64,000 bases of DNA from JALZUE01 sp051251725 (GCA_051251725.1 JBPOFN010000004.1:62001-126000), one strand, 5' to 3'. Shown: positions 1 through 9,227, counted from the stretch's first letter. The notes: generated from the sequence alone by a model not told the origin. A program made the numbers and translations.

Positions 1-1
1 G

Positions 2-1999
2 TCGGCATACTTTTTTGCACAACCATTTTTATACTTTAGCTTAAGTCTAGTTTTTGCTGTGCTGACCTTTTTGCTGTGGTTTTTTTATCAGGGCTTTGGC
101 AGACAATACGTTAAATTATGGATGTTAAGCTTACTGTCATTAAGTATTAGTTATACTTGCTTGGCGTTATTGTTAACCGCGCAGCAAAACGCCAATACTG
201 ATTGGTATAATTTTATTGCGACCCTGCTTCATAAATTATTTTTGTATTGGTTTGTGTTGTTATTCCTACATGGATTATTTTCAGTCAAACTGAAACGGCA
301 TTTTTCCAATCGATTTTTATTTTCAACGGCCTGTATTGTTGCTTTAACAGCTATTTTGTCGGTTTCTTTTTGTGCTTTTGATCCGCTTGCTGTTTTTAAC
401 CGTTTTTATTTAAGAGAAAGCTTGCCAGCCTTTATTTTCGGTTGTGCGTTTTTTAGCAGTAGTTTATTGCTTTTAGTGCATGCTCCTTTCTTTTTTGCCG
501 GCCGAATTCTTATGATATTAACGGCGATTATTGGTTTACGGTATTTGTTGTTTTCCTTTTCTTCTATTATTTTTCTAACTCATGATGTCTTTAGAGAGTT
601 TATTAAACTCTTACCTTATTTTGATTTGGCGAGCCATACCATATTAGGTTTTTCGATATTAATTTGGATGCAAGGCGCTGAACGTAAAAGTGCAATTATG
701 GCGATTAATCGCGCGCAATATCTGGGTAAACATGATCCATTAACAGGTGTGATGAATCGTGATCAAGTACTAGAAACATTGCCTGAAGCTATGTTTCATG
801 CCGATAAAAGTGGTGCCAGCATAGGTATATTTTTAATTGATATTAAACGCTTTAAGTTTATCAATGATAGCTATGGCTTAACAACAGGTGATTATATCTT
901 GGGTGAAATTGCCGATAGATTAAGTCAAAGTGTTTTATTGCCAAATATTGTCGGTCGCTTAAGTGGTGACTTATTTGTTTTTACCGTTGAATTGTATGAC
1001 CAAGAAGACGAGAAAAAAGCCTCAGCACATCTACATGAATTGATCGGCCGAAGTTATATTTTTGATAATAATGAAATCGTTTTACAATGCCGAATCGGTT
1101 ATTGCGTTTACCCTGATCAAGGTAATCAAGCCGAACATTTATTACAACAAGCGCAATTAGCGTTGACCCAAGCGGCAGAAGAAAAAATTGATACCGTGAT
1201 GTATTGTGATGGCATGCAAGAACTTGGCAGGCATTTATTAACGGTTGAAACTGAATTACGTAAAGCGCTAGGCAATAATGAATTTGTACTTTATTTTCAG
1301 CCGCAACTTAACTTGAACACTAATCGGCTTGAAGGTGTTGAAGCTTTGGTTAGGTGGCAGCATCCTGATCGAGGGATAATCATGCCAGGTGACTTTTTAC
1401 CCGATATTGAAGCGCTAAATTTAAATAGCCAATTGGATGAATACGTCTTAGAAAAGGCCTGCCAAAAAATAGCACAATGGATAAAAACTTATCAGCGTAA
1501 AATTAATGTCGCGGTCAATATTACGGTGGTTGAGTTTCAAAATCCGCAACTGGTGGCGCGTATTCAATCACTATTATTTAAATACGATATTCCTGCCAAA
1601 TGTCTCGAGCTAGAAATTACCGAAAGCGTGGTGATGACAGATATTAACTCAGCGATGAATACTATCGTGCAATTGCAAAATATGGGTATTAAAGTTTCAA
1701 TTGATGATTTTGGCACTGGCTATTCGTCATTAGCCTATTTACGTGATTTACCTATCGATAAAATTAAAATTGATCGTAGTTTCATTCAATATGTCAGTAA
1801 AAATGATTCAGACGTTATGATAGTAAAAGCAATGATAAAATTATCCCATGGCTTAGGAAAAAGAGTATTAGCTGAAGGGGTAGAAGATGCACATCAATTG
1901 GAGTTACTGAGGAATCTTAATTGTGACGCCGTGCAAGGTTTTTATATCGCTAAACCACTAGCAGAATATGATCTTGTTAAGTATCTAAAACGTAAGTAG
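2..1999 (+). CDS. Membrane-bound GGDEF(degenerate)-EAL c-di-GMP phosphodiesterase, 5' truncated
   Basis: The frame is open from the window edge with no stop before a GTG at 59. The residues before that GTG are already hydrophobic, so the true start probably lies upstream and this entry is partial. The first 210 or so residues are strongly hydrophobic with several predicted membrane helices. Next comes a GGDEF-like domain whose signature reads SGDLF instead of GGDEF, so it is unlikely to make c-di-GMP. The C-terminal EAL domain carries the key motifs EALVRW, ELEITES, DDFGTGYSS, KIDRSF, AEGVED and QGFYIAKP. Active phosphodiesterases of this family keep these residues, so hydrolysis of c-di-GMP to pGpG at the inner membrane is expected. 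The membrane part may sense a signal; no ligand can be inferred. Confidence 0.88.
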   Translation, partial: SAYFFAQPFLYFSLSLVFAVLTFLLWFFYQGFGRQYVKLWMLSLLSLSISYTCLALLLTAQQNANTDWYNFIATLLHKLFLYWFVLLFLHGLFSVKLKRHFSNRFLFSTACIVALTAILSVSFCAFDPLAVFNRFYLRESLPAFIFGCAFFSSSLLLLVHAPFFFAGRILMILTAIIGLRYLLFSFSSIIFLTHDVFREFIKLLPYFDLASHTILGFSILIWMQGAERKSAIMAINRAQYLGKHDPLTGVMNRDQVLETLPEAMFHADKSGASIGIFLIDIKRFKFINDSYGLTTGDYILGEIADRLSQSVLLPNIVGRLSGDLFVFTVELYDQEDEKKASAHLHELIGRSYIFDNNEIVLQCRIGYCVYPDQGNQAEHLLQQAQLALTQAAEEKIDTVMYCDGMQELGRHLLTVETELRKALGNNEFVLYFQPQLNLNTNRLEGVEALVRWQHPDRGIIMPGDFLPDIEALNLNSQLDEYVLEKACQKIAQWIKTYQRKINVAVNITVVEFQNPQLVARIQSLLFKYDIPAKCLELEITESVVMTDINSAMNTIVQLQNMGIKVSIDDFGTGYSSLAYLRDLPIDKIKIDRSFIQYVSKNDSDVMIVKAMIKLSHGLGKRVLAEGVEDAHQLELLRNLNCDAVQGFYIAKPLAEYDLVKYLKRK

Positions 2000-2098
2000 A
2001 AACTTATTATAAACATTCGTTTTTTTAGTTAATTTAACTATACTAAAAATAATAATAATTTATTTTCAATTTTACTTTCACTTTTTAGAGTTATTTAT

Positions 2099-3958
2099 AT
2101 GTTAATTAAACAAAAGCTTATGGCAAATACTGCCGTCGTGGTGTCCTCCATAATTCTAATGCTCACCCTCTTATTTTACTCCCTTGGTGCCGCCCATAAA
2201 GACTTGTTAATCTCAAACGGTATTGGCATGCTGAAATCAGAAGTACTCGAACTTAGAAGAGATGAGAAAGATTTTTTAGCACGTAAAGATTTAAAGTATT
2301 CAGTAAATTTTAATAAAACAGTATTGTTACTTAATCGTGAAATAGAGGATTTACAAGAGTTATTTACCGGACTTGATGCTGATACTAAGTCACTTATTCA
2401 AATCAAAAAAATCATTCGCGACTATAACCAATATTTCTCACAATTAGTCGAGTTACAACAACAAATTGGTTTACATGCCAAAGATGGTCTTTATGGTAAG
2501 TTAAGAGATAAAGTGCATGCTGTTGAAGAAAAAATAGGCCAACAAGATTATTTTTTATTAAGTGGAATGTTGCAATTACGCCGTAATGAAAAAGACTTTA
2601 TGTTGCGCTCAGATCCTAAATATATTGACCGTTTAAATGATAATACTGAAGCTTTAATTGAGAATGTAAATGCTAGTGAACTATCGACAAGTGATAAAGC
2701 AGAAGTCGTTAATTTATTAGGTGATTACAATACCGCCTTTAATAGCCTGGCTAATACTCAAAAAGAATTAGGTTTAAACTCTGCCGAAGGTGTGCTCGGG
2801 AAAATGCGGGAAACGGTCCATCAAGTTGAACAAAGTTTAACTGCAGTGGTCAACGAAAGTCATCACATTGTTACCGATAATGAATCGCTTGTTAAAACGA
2901 TGGCTTTAACATTATTTGCTCTTATCACCGCAGCTACGGTCATTCCTGCAGTATTTATTAGCCGAAATATTTCAAGTAAAATAACAACCTTGAAAGATGG
3001 TATGACAGAAATATCAAATACCAACAATTTAGCCAAAAAGATAACGGTTACCGGTAAAGATGAATTAACCGACATGACGGTCGTTTTTAATAGTATGGTT
3101 GATAACTTTCGTAACTTAATTGTTGAAGTAAACCATTCCGTTAAAACGGTGAAAGAAGCAACACATAATTTATCAGAAAATATTCACCTAACAAATCAAG
3201 GTATTGACCAACAAGTACAGCAAACTGATTTGGTAGCGACAGCGGTGACTGAAATGGTAGCAACAGTTGATGAAATAGCTAACAATACCAATGAAGCGGC
3301 TAAAAAAGCTGAGTTAACCAATCAAAATGCCGAAAAAGGTAAAGAAGGGGTAACCCACACCATTGAAAAAATTGAAGAGCTTTCGCAAAACTTATTAGAA
3401 TCTGAAAATGTCGTGCAAGAGTTAGCGAAAGACAGCCATACCATAGGCTCAGTTTTAGATGTTATTAGAGGCATTGCTGAGCAAACGAATTTATTAGCGC
3501 TTAATGCTGCCATTGAAGCTGCTCGTGCGGGCGAACAAGGTCGAGGTTTTGCCGTAGTTGCTGATGAAGTCAGAACGTTAGCGAGCCGGACACAAGACTC
3601 TACACAAGAGATTGAAGCGATTATTGGTTCGCTACAAGCGCGCACTAAAGAGATTGTTGAGCATATGGCTAGTTGTCGTACCCAAGGCCAAGAAAGTGCG
3701 GATCAAGCAAGTTCTGCTGGCGCGATGCTGGAAGAAATTAATCAAGATGTTACCGCGATTATGGAAATGAATACGATGATCGCAACGGCCATTCATGAGC
3801 AAACAACTGTTGCTGCTGAAGTAAACAAACATGTGGTGATAATTCGCGATGTCGCTGAGCAAGCGGGTGAGGCTGCTAAGCAAAATGAGCATATGAGTGA
3901 AGAGCTTTCTCAACAAGCAACGGTATTAAATGATGAGGTTAGTCGTTTTACTATTTAA
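2099..3958 (+). CDS. Methyl-accepting chemotaxis protein with HBM-like sensor domain
   Basis: This is a transmembrane chemoreceptor of 619 residues. A first membrane helix lies at about residues 10-32 and a second at about 266-290, which leaves a periplasmic sensor of some 230 residues. The sensor contains the same motif twice: LRRDEKDFLARKDLKY near residue 52 and LRRNEKDFMLRSDPKY near residue 160. This internal duplication is what is expected of the helical bimodular (HBM) sensor family that includes McpS-type receptors. A HAMP segment follows, then the long cytoplasmic signalling coiled coil with the conserved hairpin (RGIAEQTNLLALNAAIEAAR). No C-terminal pentapeptide tether is visible; the protein ends in SRFTI. 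It signals to CheA/CheW. The ligand is unknown, although characterised HBM receptors bind small organic acids. Confidence 0.93.
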   Translation: MLIKQKLMANTAVVVSSIILMLTLLFYSLGAAHKDLLISNGIGMLKSEVLELRRDEKDFLARKDLKYSVNFNKTVLLLNREIEDLQELFTGLDADTKSLIQIKKIIRDYNQYFSQLVELQQQIGLHAKDGLYGKLRDKVHAVEEKIGQQDYFLLSGMLQLRRNEKDFMLRSDPKYIDRLNDNTEALIENVNASELSTSDKAEVVNLLGDYNTAFNSLANTQKELGLNSAEGVLGKMRETVHQVEQSLTAVVNESHHIVTDNESLVKTMALTLFALITAATVIPAVFISRNISSKITTLKDGMTEISNTNNLAKKITVTGKDELTDMTVVFNSMVDNFRNLIVEVNHSVKTVKEATHNLSENIHLTNQGIDQQVQQTDLVATAVTEMVATVDEIANNTNEAAKKAELTNQNAEKGKEGVTHTIEKIEELSQNLLESENVVQELAKDSHTIGSVLDVIRGIAEQTNLLALNAAIEAARAGEQGRGFAVVADEVRTLASRTQDSTQEIEAIIGSLQARTKEIVEHMASCRTQGQESADQASSAGAMLEEINQDVTAIMEMNTMIATAIHEQTTVAAEVNKHVVIIRDVAEQAGEAAKQNEHMSEELSQQATVLNDEVSRFTI

Positions 3959-3990
3959 TAAACGCTCAGCCCAACCATAAACAGGTACAT

Positions 3991-4037
3991 CAAGAGAAGT
4001 TAAGATAGATTTAAAATATCTATTTTCGCTTCTCTTG
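3991..4037. terminator. Dyad between convergent genes
   Basis: A perfect 9-bp inverted repeat (CAAGAGAAG at 3991-3999, CTTCTCTTG at 4029-4037) encloses a second small AT dyad. It sits just after the chemoreceptor and overlaps the last codons of the convergent DUF971 gene. It may act as a bidirectional terminator, but there is no clean T tract. Confidence 0.4.
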
Positions 4038-4356
4038 TCATTTTAGCCGCCGTTAAACTTTCATTATATTGCTGCCAATACTTTTGCTCATTGCTGATTA
4101 AGTCGTTGAGGTCATCATTGGTTAATAAATAACTGTGGCTGTCGTTAAAAATGAAACGATAACCGTGTTTACCAACATTCTCAATACCATATACCTGAAC
4201 CGATTTTTTATTGGCTGTTGGTTTATTTGGTGCTGTTAATAACGCGGGTATTACGCGTAAATACTCATAACTTAACTGCCCCTGCTCACCGTTTTCAAAA
4301 TTAAAAAGTAAACTGTTGCTGCTAGTTTGTAGGGTAAAACGCGTAATTTTGCTCAT
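4000..4356 (-). CDS. DUF971 (GBBH-like N-terminal) protein
   Basis: A small soluble protein of 118 residues related to the N-terminal domain of gamma-butyrobetaine hydroxylase (DUF971). It shows the typical opening about fitting a linear sequence to the local environment (residues 1-35, including LSYEYLRV) and the pattern YGIENVGKHGYRFIFNDSH. In this family the corresponding GKYA-like stretch forms the compact beta domain. The function of the stand-alone form is not established; relatives take part in iron-sulfur related processes. It lies 33 nt downstream of hslU in the same direction, an arrangement common in marine gammaproteobacteria, and is probably the last gene of the hslVU operon. Confidence 0.8.
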   Translation of the reverse strand: MSKITRFTLQTSSNSLLFNFENGEQGQLSYEYLRVIPALLTAPNKPTANKKSVQVYGIENVGKHGYRFIFNDSHSYLLTNDDLNDLISNEQKYWQQYNESLTAAKMTREAKIDILNLS

Positions 4357-4389
4357 TAATTATCTACTTATCTTTCTTAAGGATTAACA

Positions 4390-5718
4390 TTATAAAATAA
4401 AACGGCTCAAGTCTTCGTCTTTGATGACATCGTCTAAAACTTTATTAACGTAAGCTTGGTCAATTATTTGTGTTTCACCTGACTTATCATTAGCAGAAAA
4501 AGAGAACTCTTCGACTAAACGTTCCATCATAGTATGTAAACGACGCGCACCAATGTTTTCGGTGTTTTCATTAACTTGCCATGCGGCATAAGCAATCGCT
4601 TTAATGCCACATTCAGTAAACTCTAAGGTTAAACCTTCAGTTGCCATCAGAGCAATATATTGTTCAGTTAGTGAGGCGTTAGGCTCGGTTAATATACGGA
4701 CAAAATCATCCGCTGAAAGCGCTTCAAGCTCAACACGAATAGGCAATCGGCCTTGTAATTCAGGAATTAAATCTGATGGTTTTGCCATCTGAAAAGCACC
4801 TGAGGCAATAAATAAAATATGATCCGTTTTAACCATGCCATGTTTAGTGCTAACAGTTGAACCTTCAACTAATGGCAAGAGATCACGCTGCACGCCTTCT
4901 CTTGAAACATCAGGGCCTGAACTTTCACCGCGTTTACAGATTTTGTCAATTTCATCAATAAAAACAATGCCATTTTGCTCAACAGCGTCAATGGCTTTAG
5001 CTTTTATATCGTCTTGATTTACCAGTTTTGCTGCTTCTTCTTCTTGTAGCAGCTTAAGCGCTTCTTTAATTTTTAACTTACGCTTTTTGGTTTTGTCATT
5101 CGACATGCTTTGAAACATGTTTTGCAGCTGTGAGGTCATGTCTTCCATACCAGGAGGTGCCATGATCTCTAAACCGACTTGTGAAGCCACTAAGTCTAAT
5201 TCAATTTCTTTATCGTCTAACTGACCTTCGCGCAATTTTTTACGAAATACTTGGCGAGTTGAACTGTTGTCACTTTCTTGCTCGTTGCCAAAGCTGTCGC
5301 GAGGGTTTGGTATTAGCACGTCTAATATCCGCTCTTCGGCAGCGTCTTCAGCTAAGTGTTTAACGCGTTTTATTTCTTGCTCTTTTGTCAGCTTAATCGC
5401 CATATCAGCAAGATCGCGAATGATGGTTTCAACTTCTTTACCAACATAACCGACTTCGGTAAATTTAGTCGCTTCAACTTTAATAAATGGTGCATTAGCA
5501 AGTTTTGCTAAACGTCGTGCTATTTCAGTTTTACCAACACCGGTTGGACCAATCATCAGAATGTTTTTTGGTGTCACTTCGGTACGCAATTCATCATTTA
5601 ATTGCATCCGGCGCCATCTGTTTCTTAAGGCAATCGCAACGGCGCGTTTCGCGGAGTCTTGGCCAATAATATGGCTATCTAATTCGCTAACGATTTCACG
5701 TGGGGTCATATTTGACAT
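4390..5718 (-). CDS. hslU: HslU, ATPase subunit of the HslVU protease
   Basis: AAA+ unfoldase of 442 residues that feeds substrates to the HslV peptidase in the cytoplasm. Visible features in order are the N-terminal DSHIIGQDSAKRAV box, the Walker A motif GPTGVGKTE near residue 60, the pore-loop stretch KFTEVGYVGKEVE, a variable I domain (about residues 110-240), Walker B FIDEIDK near 255, and the second AAA region with GARRLHTMMERL. The C-terminus DEDLSRFIL is the tail that inserts into HslV to activate it. The length equals that of E. coli HslU. Only 9 nt separate it from the hslV stop codon, so the two are co-transcribed. Confidence 0.98.
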   Translation of the reverse strand: MSNMTPREIVSELDSHIIGQDSAKRAVAIALRNRWRRMQLNDELRTEVTPKNILMIGPTGVGKTEIARRLAKLANAPFIKVEATKFTEVGYVGKEVETIIRDLADMAIKLTKEQEIKRVKHLAEDAAEERILDVLIPNPRDSFGNEQESDNSSTRQVFRKKLREGQLDDKEIELDLVASQVGLEIMAPPGMEDMTSQLQNMFQSMSNDKTKKRKLKIKEALKLLQEEEAAKLVNQDDIKAKAIDAVEQNGIVFIDEIDKICKRGESSGPDVSREGVQRDLLPLVEGSTVSTKHGMVKTDHILFIASGAFQMAKPSDLIPELQGRLPIRVELEALSADDFVRILTEPNASLTEQYIALMATEGLTLEFTECGIKAIAYAAWQVNENTENIGARRLHTMMERLVEEFSFSANDKSGETQIIDQAYVNKVLDDVIKDEDLSRFIL

Positions 5719-5727
5719 AAAAATTCC

Positions 5728-6246
5728 TTACAGCTCATCAATAGTGTGATGATGATTCGTAAATACACAGATATCGCCTGCGATTTTTAATGATTTTTCT
5801 ACAATTTCTTTTGCAGAGAGTTCGGTGTTTTCTAATAAGGCAGTGGCTGCCGATTGCGCAAAGTTACCACCGCTACCGATAGCAATTAAATCGTGCTCAG
5901 GTTGTACAACGTCGCCATTACCTGTGATGATCAAGGACGCTGTTTCATCAGCAACCGCTAATAATGCTTCTAATTTTCGTAAAGCGCGATCGCTACGCCA
6001 ATCTTTGGCAAGTTCAACTGCAGCTTTAGTTAAATGGCCTTGATGCATTTCTAATTTGCTTTCGAAACGCTCAAATAGGGTAAAAGCATCGGCGGTGCCA
6101 CCAGCAAAGCCGGCGAGGACTTTGTCATGATATAAACGACGAACTTTTCGGGCATTGCCCTTCATTACAGTATTACCAAGAGAAACTTGGCCATCGCCAC
6201 CAATGGCGACTTTACCATTACGTCTTACAGAAACTATTGTAGTCAC
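5728..6246 (-). CDS. hslV: HslV, peptidase subunit of the HslVU protease
   Basis: Threonine peptidase of the proteasome-like HslVU complex. The open frame can be extended to a TTG at 6258, but the start chosen is the GTG at 6246-6244. It is followed at once by ACT ACA, so removal of the initiator leaves the catalytic Thr1 of TTIVSVRR, as in the family. A GAGG ribosome-binding site lies 6 nt upstream of the GTG and overlaps the rejected TTG. The 172 residues match the usual length. The motifs GGDGQVSLG, GFAGGTADAFTLFE and IGSGGNFA are present. It is the first gene of hslV-hslU-DUF971, behind a heat-shock-like promoter and a 5'-UTR stem-loop. Confidence 0.97.
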   Translation of the reverse strand: MTTIVSVRRNGKVAIGGDGQVSLGNTVMKGNARKVRRLYHDKVLAGFAGGTADAFTLFERFESKLEMHQGHLTKAAVELAKDWRSDRALRKLEALLAVADETASLIITGNGDVVQPEHDLIAIGSGGNFAQSAATALLENTELSAKEIVEKSLKIAGDICVFTNHHHTIDEL

Positions 6247-6264
6247 AGAAAACCTCAAATTTGT

Positions 6265-6287
6265 CGCTGACTTGTTACAAGTCAGCG
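6265..6287 (-). promoter_or_regulatory. Perfect palindrome / stem-loop in hslV 5' leader
   Basis: Two 11-bp arms, CGCTGACTTGT and ACAAGTCAGCG, flank a single base and lie between the proposed promoter and the hslV ribosome-binding site. In RNA this would fold as a strong hairpin. A 5'-UTR stem-loop affecting mRNA stability is known for E. coli hslVU (clpQY), so an analogous role is likely. Confidence 0.6.
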
Positions 6288-6304
6288 TTTACTATATGAG
6301 GAAA

Positions 6305-6332
6305 TAATTGGGATCTTTAGTGTAATTTCAAG
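6305..6332 (-). promoter_or_regulatory. Sigma32-like heat-shock promoter for hslVU
   Basis: On the minus strand CTTGAAA (6332-6326) is followed after 13 nt by CCCAAT (6312-6307). This fits the RpoH pattern of CTTGAAA with a 13-15 nt spacer and CCCCATnT. It lies about 60-85 nt upstream of the hslV GTG start. HslVU is a classical RpoH target, which supports the call. Confidence 0.7.
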
Positions 6333-6344
6333 AGCCAGTGCTAT

Positions 6345-6917
6345 TTATTTCCATGTCTGCAATGAACAAGGCGGGACTTTATTTCGGTTTAATTTGTGTT
6401 TATCGGCTTCGGCTGCGCGCTTATTCGGGTAGGGGCCAATAAATACTTGATGCCAAGTACCGCTAGTGCCTTGTTTGGTTTTTATTTGCGAGGCGACACC
6501 GGCAAAAGCTATTTGGGCTTTTAATCTATCAGCACGTTGATATTCTCTAAATGAGGCACAGTACAAACCATATTGTTTTAACTCAGCCGCTTCATAGGTA
6601 CCGCCTTTAACATTTTTGTGTTTAAGACCTTCCATAAATTGATAGTCTTTGTCTTCATCAAATTCTGGAATATCGGTTGTGTTTCGTTTTTTTATCGCTT
6701 GTTTGGGCTCAGCGCTAATGATTACGGGAGCTTGAGCTGAGGGTTCGTTATCTTTAATAGACCATAACAGATAACTAAAAACAGCCAGTGCTGTTAGCGT
6801 GGTTAAGGCGATAAGCTTAAATTTTAAAGAAAATTTAGCAGGTTGAGCTTCTTTGCCTTTTTTATAAGGGTTATGCTTTTTATTCTTTTGTCGGGAAACG
6901 TAATCTTGATGTGCCAT
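6345..6917 (-). CDS. ftsN: FtsN-like SPOR-domain cell division protein
   Basis: Inner-membrane division protein that activates septal peptidoglycan synthesis. The start was placed at the ATG at 6917 rather than a further-upstream ATG, because the peptide then opens MAHQDYVSRQ, the typical short basic cytoplasmic FtsN N-terminus (MAxxDYVxR). A single membrane helix follows at about residues 36-55, then a periplasmic linker, then a C-terminal SPOR domain (about residues 115-190, starting LYCASF and containing HQVFIGPYPNKRAAE) that binds denuded septal glycan. At 190 residues it is shorter than E. coli FtsN, mainly in the linker. Its position between priA and hslV matches the conserved gene order. 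Confidence 0.9.
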   Translation of the reverse strand: MAHQDYVSRQKNKKHNPYKKGKEAQPAKFSLKFKLIALTTLTALAVFSYLLWSIKDNEPSAQAPVIISAEPKQAIKKRNTTDIPEFDEDKDYQFMEGLKHKNVKGGTYEAAELKQYGLYCASFREYQRADRLKAQIAFAGVASQIKTKQGTSGTWHQVFIGPYPNKRAAEADKHKLNRNKVPPCSLQTWK

Positions 6918-6998
6918 GGGAAAATTTACGATAGCTAAAAATGCCAATATATTCTAACGAAGGGCAGCGCAAAAATCAGCATTTAGTGTAACTAATTA

Positions 6999-9227
6999 TT
7001 ACCAAGTCAACTCTTGCGGATCAATATCAAATGACCAGCGGACTTTTTTCTCTAGCGGATTGCTGTCCATTTGCTGTAATAACTGTTTAATACAGCGGTG
7101 TAGCTCTTGTCGGCTCTTACTTTGCACTAATAAATGATAGCGATATTTGCCCGCTTTTTTTTCTAATGGCGCCGGCATTGGTCCGGCAAACATACAGTGA
7201 TTGAATGTTTGCTCGGTTAGCGACCGTAAAAATTGCTCAGGGTAAGACGGATAGTTAGCGTCGGCACGGATCAGCATTTGATGACTAAAAGGCGGTAACA
7301 AGGCTTGCTGGCGTTCGATTAAAGCTTGTTTGGCAAAATGACCATAGCCATTTTGGATCAGATCTTGTAATAACGGATGATCTGGATATTGGGTTTGCAA
7401 TAAGACCTTACCTGGTTTACTCGCTCTGCCTGCTCTGCCCGCAACTTGTACAATAAGTTGCGCTAAATTTTCAGCGGCGCGAAAATCGTAACTAAACAGT
7501 GCACCATCACAATCTAAAACGACCACTAAAGTCACATTAGGAAAGTGGTGTCCTTTGGCTAACATTTGGGTGCCAACTAATAAGCGATGTTTATTGTCAT
7601 GGATCTCAAGTAACAGTTTTTCTAATTCACCTTTTTTTCTCGTGCTATCACGGTCAATACGGGCGGCTTGATAGTCAGGGAATAAGTGACTGAAATGTTC
7701 TTCAAGCTGTTCTGTTCCTTGGCCAATGCTGTCCATACGAATACTGCCGCATTGTTGGCATTGTTTAACCACACGTTTTTGATGGCCGCAGTGGTGACAG
7801 GCCAAGAGTAGCTGTTTTTTATGTAGGGTATACGGGTGATTGCAGCGCTGACATTCGGCAACCCAGTGACATTCTTTACAGGCAATCGCAGGAGCAAAAC
7901 CACGGCGATTTAAAAACACCAGTACTTGTTCATCCCGCGCTAAGGTTTGCCTTACTTGATGAATCAGTTGGCCGGAAAGACCCTTTTCCATTTGTTGTTC
8001 AGCGACATTGATCAATTCAATTTTCGCTTGTTTGCTGTTGCCGGGTCTGGCGGTTAATAAGTGATAGTGATATTTACCGGATAAACCATTTTGCAAGGTT
8101 TCAAAACAAGGAGTGGCACTGCCTAAAATAATTGGAATATTAAGTTGTTTAGCTCTTAATATAGCGACATCACGGCCATGATAACGAAAACTATCTTGCT
8201 GTTTGAAAGAGGCGTCATGTTCTTCATCAACAATAATTAAACCTAAGTTTTTCAGTGGCGTAAAAATGGCGGAACGTGTACCTATAACAATTGCTGCGCT
8301 ACCTTGCTGGGCCGCTAACCAAGTGGCCAGACGTTCTTTGTCATTAAGTCCAGAATGATGTAAATGAATAGGCACATTAAAACGCTGTTCAAAGCGCGAT
8401 AGTGTTTGTGGTGTTAAGCCGATTTCAGGTACTAAAATCAAGATTTGTTGATTGTTTAATAAAACATTTTCAATCGCTTGCAAATATACTTCAGTTTTAC
8501 CACTGCCAGTAATACCATCAACTAAATGACACGAAAAGCTAGTTAAGTTTTGATTAACTGCCGCAACAATACTGGCCTGCTCAGCAGAAAGTACCAGTTT
8601 ATTAGCTTCATTAATGGTTTTGCTATTAGCGACAAACTTATTGGTTTTACGTGGGCGCTGGCTAATAAATTCTTTTTTCTCAAGGCTGGATAACTGGGCT
8701 TTGGTAAAGTTTAACGTGCGTAACTCTGCCCAAGTGACTCCTTGATGAGCACTTAATAAGGTCAGTAGTTGCGCTTGTTTTTTTGCTTTTACGGTTAGCT
8801 TGTCAATTGTTGCTGATGGGATGTCTTTATTGGCGCAGTATTCAATTTCTGGTTCAATGTCGGGCTGCTCAATATTTCTAAGCGCGACCGGTAAAGCTTG
8901 TTTGCAAACATCACCGATCGGGTGATGATAATATTGCGCCGTGAGTTTCAGTAAATCTAATAAAGGTTTATTAAAGCGATATTTATCAGTAACACGAGAG
9001 ATAATTGGTTTGATTGCTCGTTTGAATTTTTCATCAAAGGCAGAATCATCAGTTATGCAATTTAAAACAATACCAACTACTTTTCGCGGCCCGAAAGGCA
9101 CAATGACTCGTTCACCGATTTCAATTGGCGTATTTTGCATGCTTGCAGGTAACGCATAGGTAAACTGCTGCCTTAGTGGCACGGGAATGGCAATTTCAAT
9201 ATATTGAACGAGGTTAGCTACTGACAC
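6999..9227 (-). CDS. priA: PriA, primosomal replication-restart helicase
   Basis: 3'-5' DNA helicase that reloads DnaB at stalled forks. After the DNA-binding N-terminal part (EIAIPVPLRQQFTYALP), the helicase core shows Walker A GITGSGKTEVYLQ, the box DEEHDASFKQQD, and GRAGR. Between them are zinc-binding cysteines in the pairs CKEC, CQRC, CHHC and CQQC (two metal sites). The frame extends to a TTG at 9290, but this adds an unconserved basic leader. The GTG at 9227 gives 742 residues, close to E. coli PriA, and begins near the conserved VQYIEIAIP segment; the exact start remains uncertain. It is divergent from rpmE, as in Enterobacteria. Confidence 0.96.
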   Translation of the reverse strand: MSVANLVQYIEIAIPVPLRQQFTYALPASMQNTPIEIGERVIVPFGPRKVVGIVLNCITDDSAFDEKFKRAIKPIISRVTDKYRFNKPLLDLLKLTAQYYHHPIGDVCKQALPVALRNIEQPDIEPEIEYCANKDIPSATIDKLTVKAKKQAQLLTLLSAHQGVTWAELRTLNFTKAQLSSLEKKEFISQRPRKTNKFVANSKTINEANKLVLSAEQASIVAAVNQNLTSFSCHLVDGITGSGKTEVYLQAIENVLLNNQQILILVPEIGLTPQTLSRFEQRFNVPIHLHHSGLNDKERLATWLAAQQGSAAIVIGTRSAIFTPLKNLGLIIVDEEHDASFKQQDSFRYHGRDVAILRAKQLNIPIILGSATPCFETLQNGLSGKYHYHLLTARPGNSKQAKIELINVAEQQMEKGLSGQLIHQVRQTLARDEQVLVFLNRRGFAPAIACKECHWVAECQRCNHPYTLHKKQLLLACHHCGHQKRVVKQCQQCGSIRMDSIGQGTEQLEEHFSHLFPDYQAARIDRDSTRKKGELEKLLLEIHDNKHRLLVGTQMLAKGHHFPNVTLVVVLDCDGALFSYDFRAAENLAQLIVQVAGRAGRASKPGKVLLQTQYPDHPLLQDLIQNGYGHFAKQALIERQQALLPPFSHQMLIRADANYPSYPEQFLRSLTEQTFNHCMFAGPMPAPLEKKAGKYRYHLLVQSKSRQELHRCIKQLLQQMDSNPLEKKVRWSFDIDPQELTW

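Noticed and set aside
6246..6258. TTG start for hslV giving four extra residues
   Set aside because: It overlaps the GAGG ribosome-binding site and would hide the catalytic threonine.
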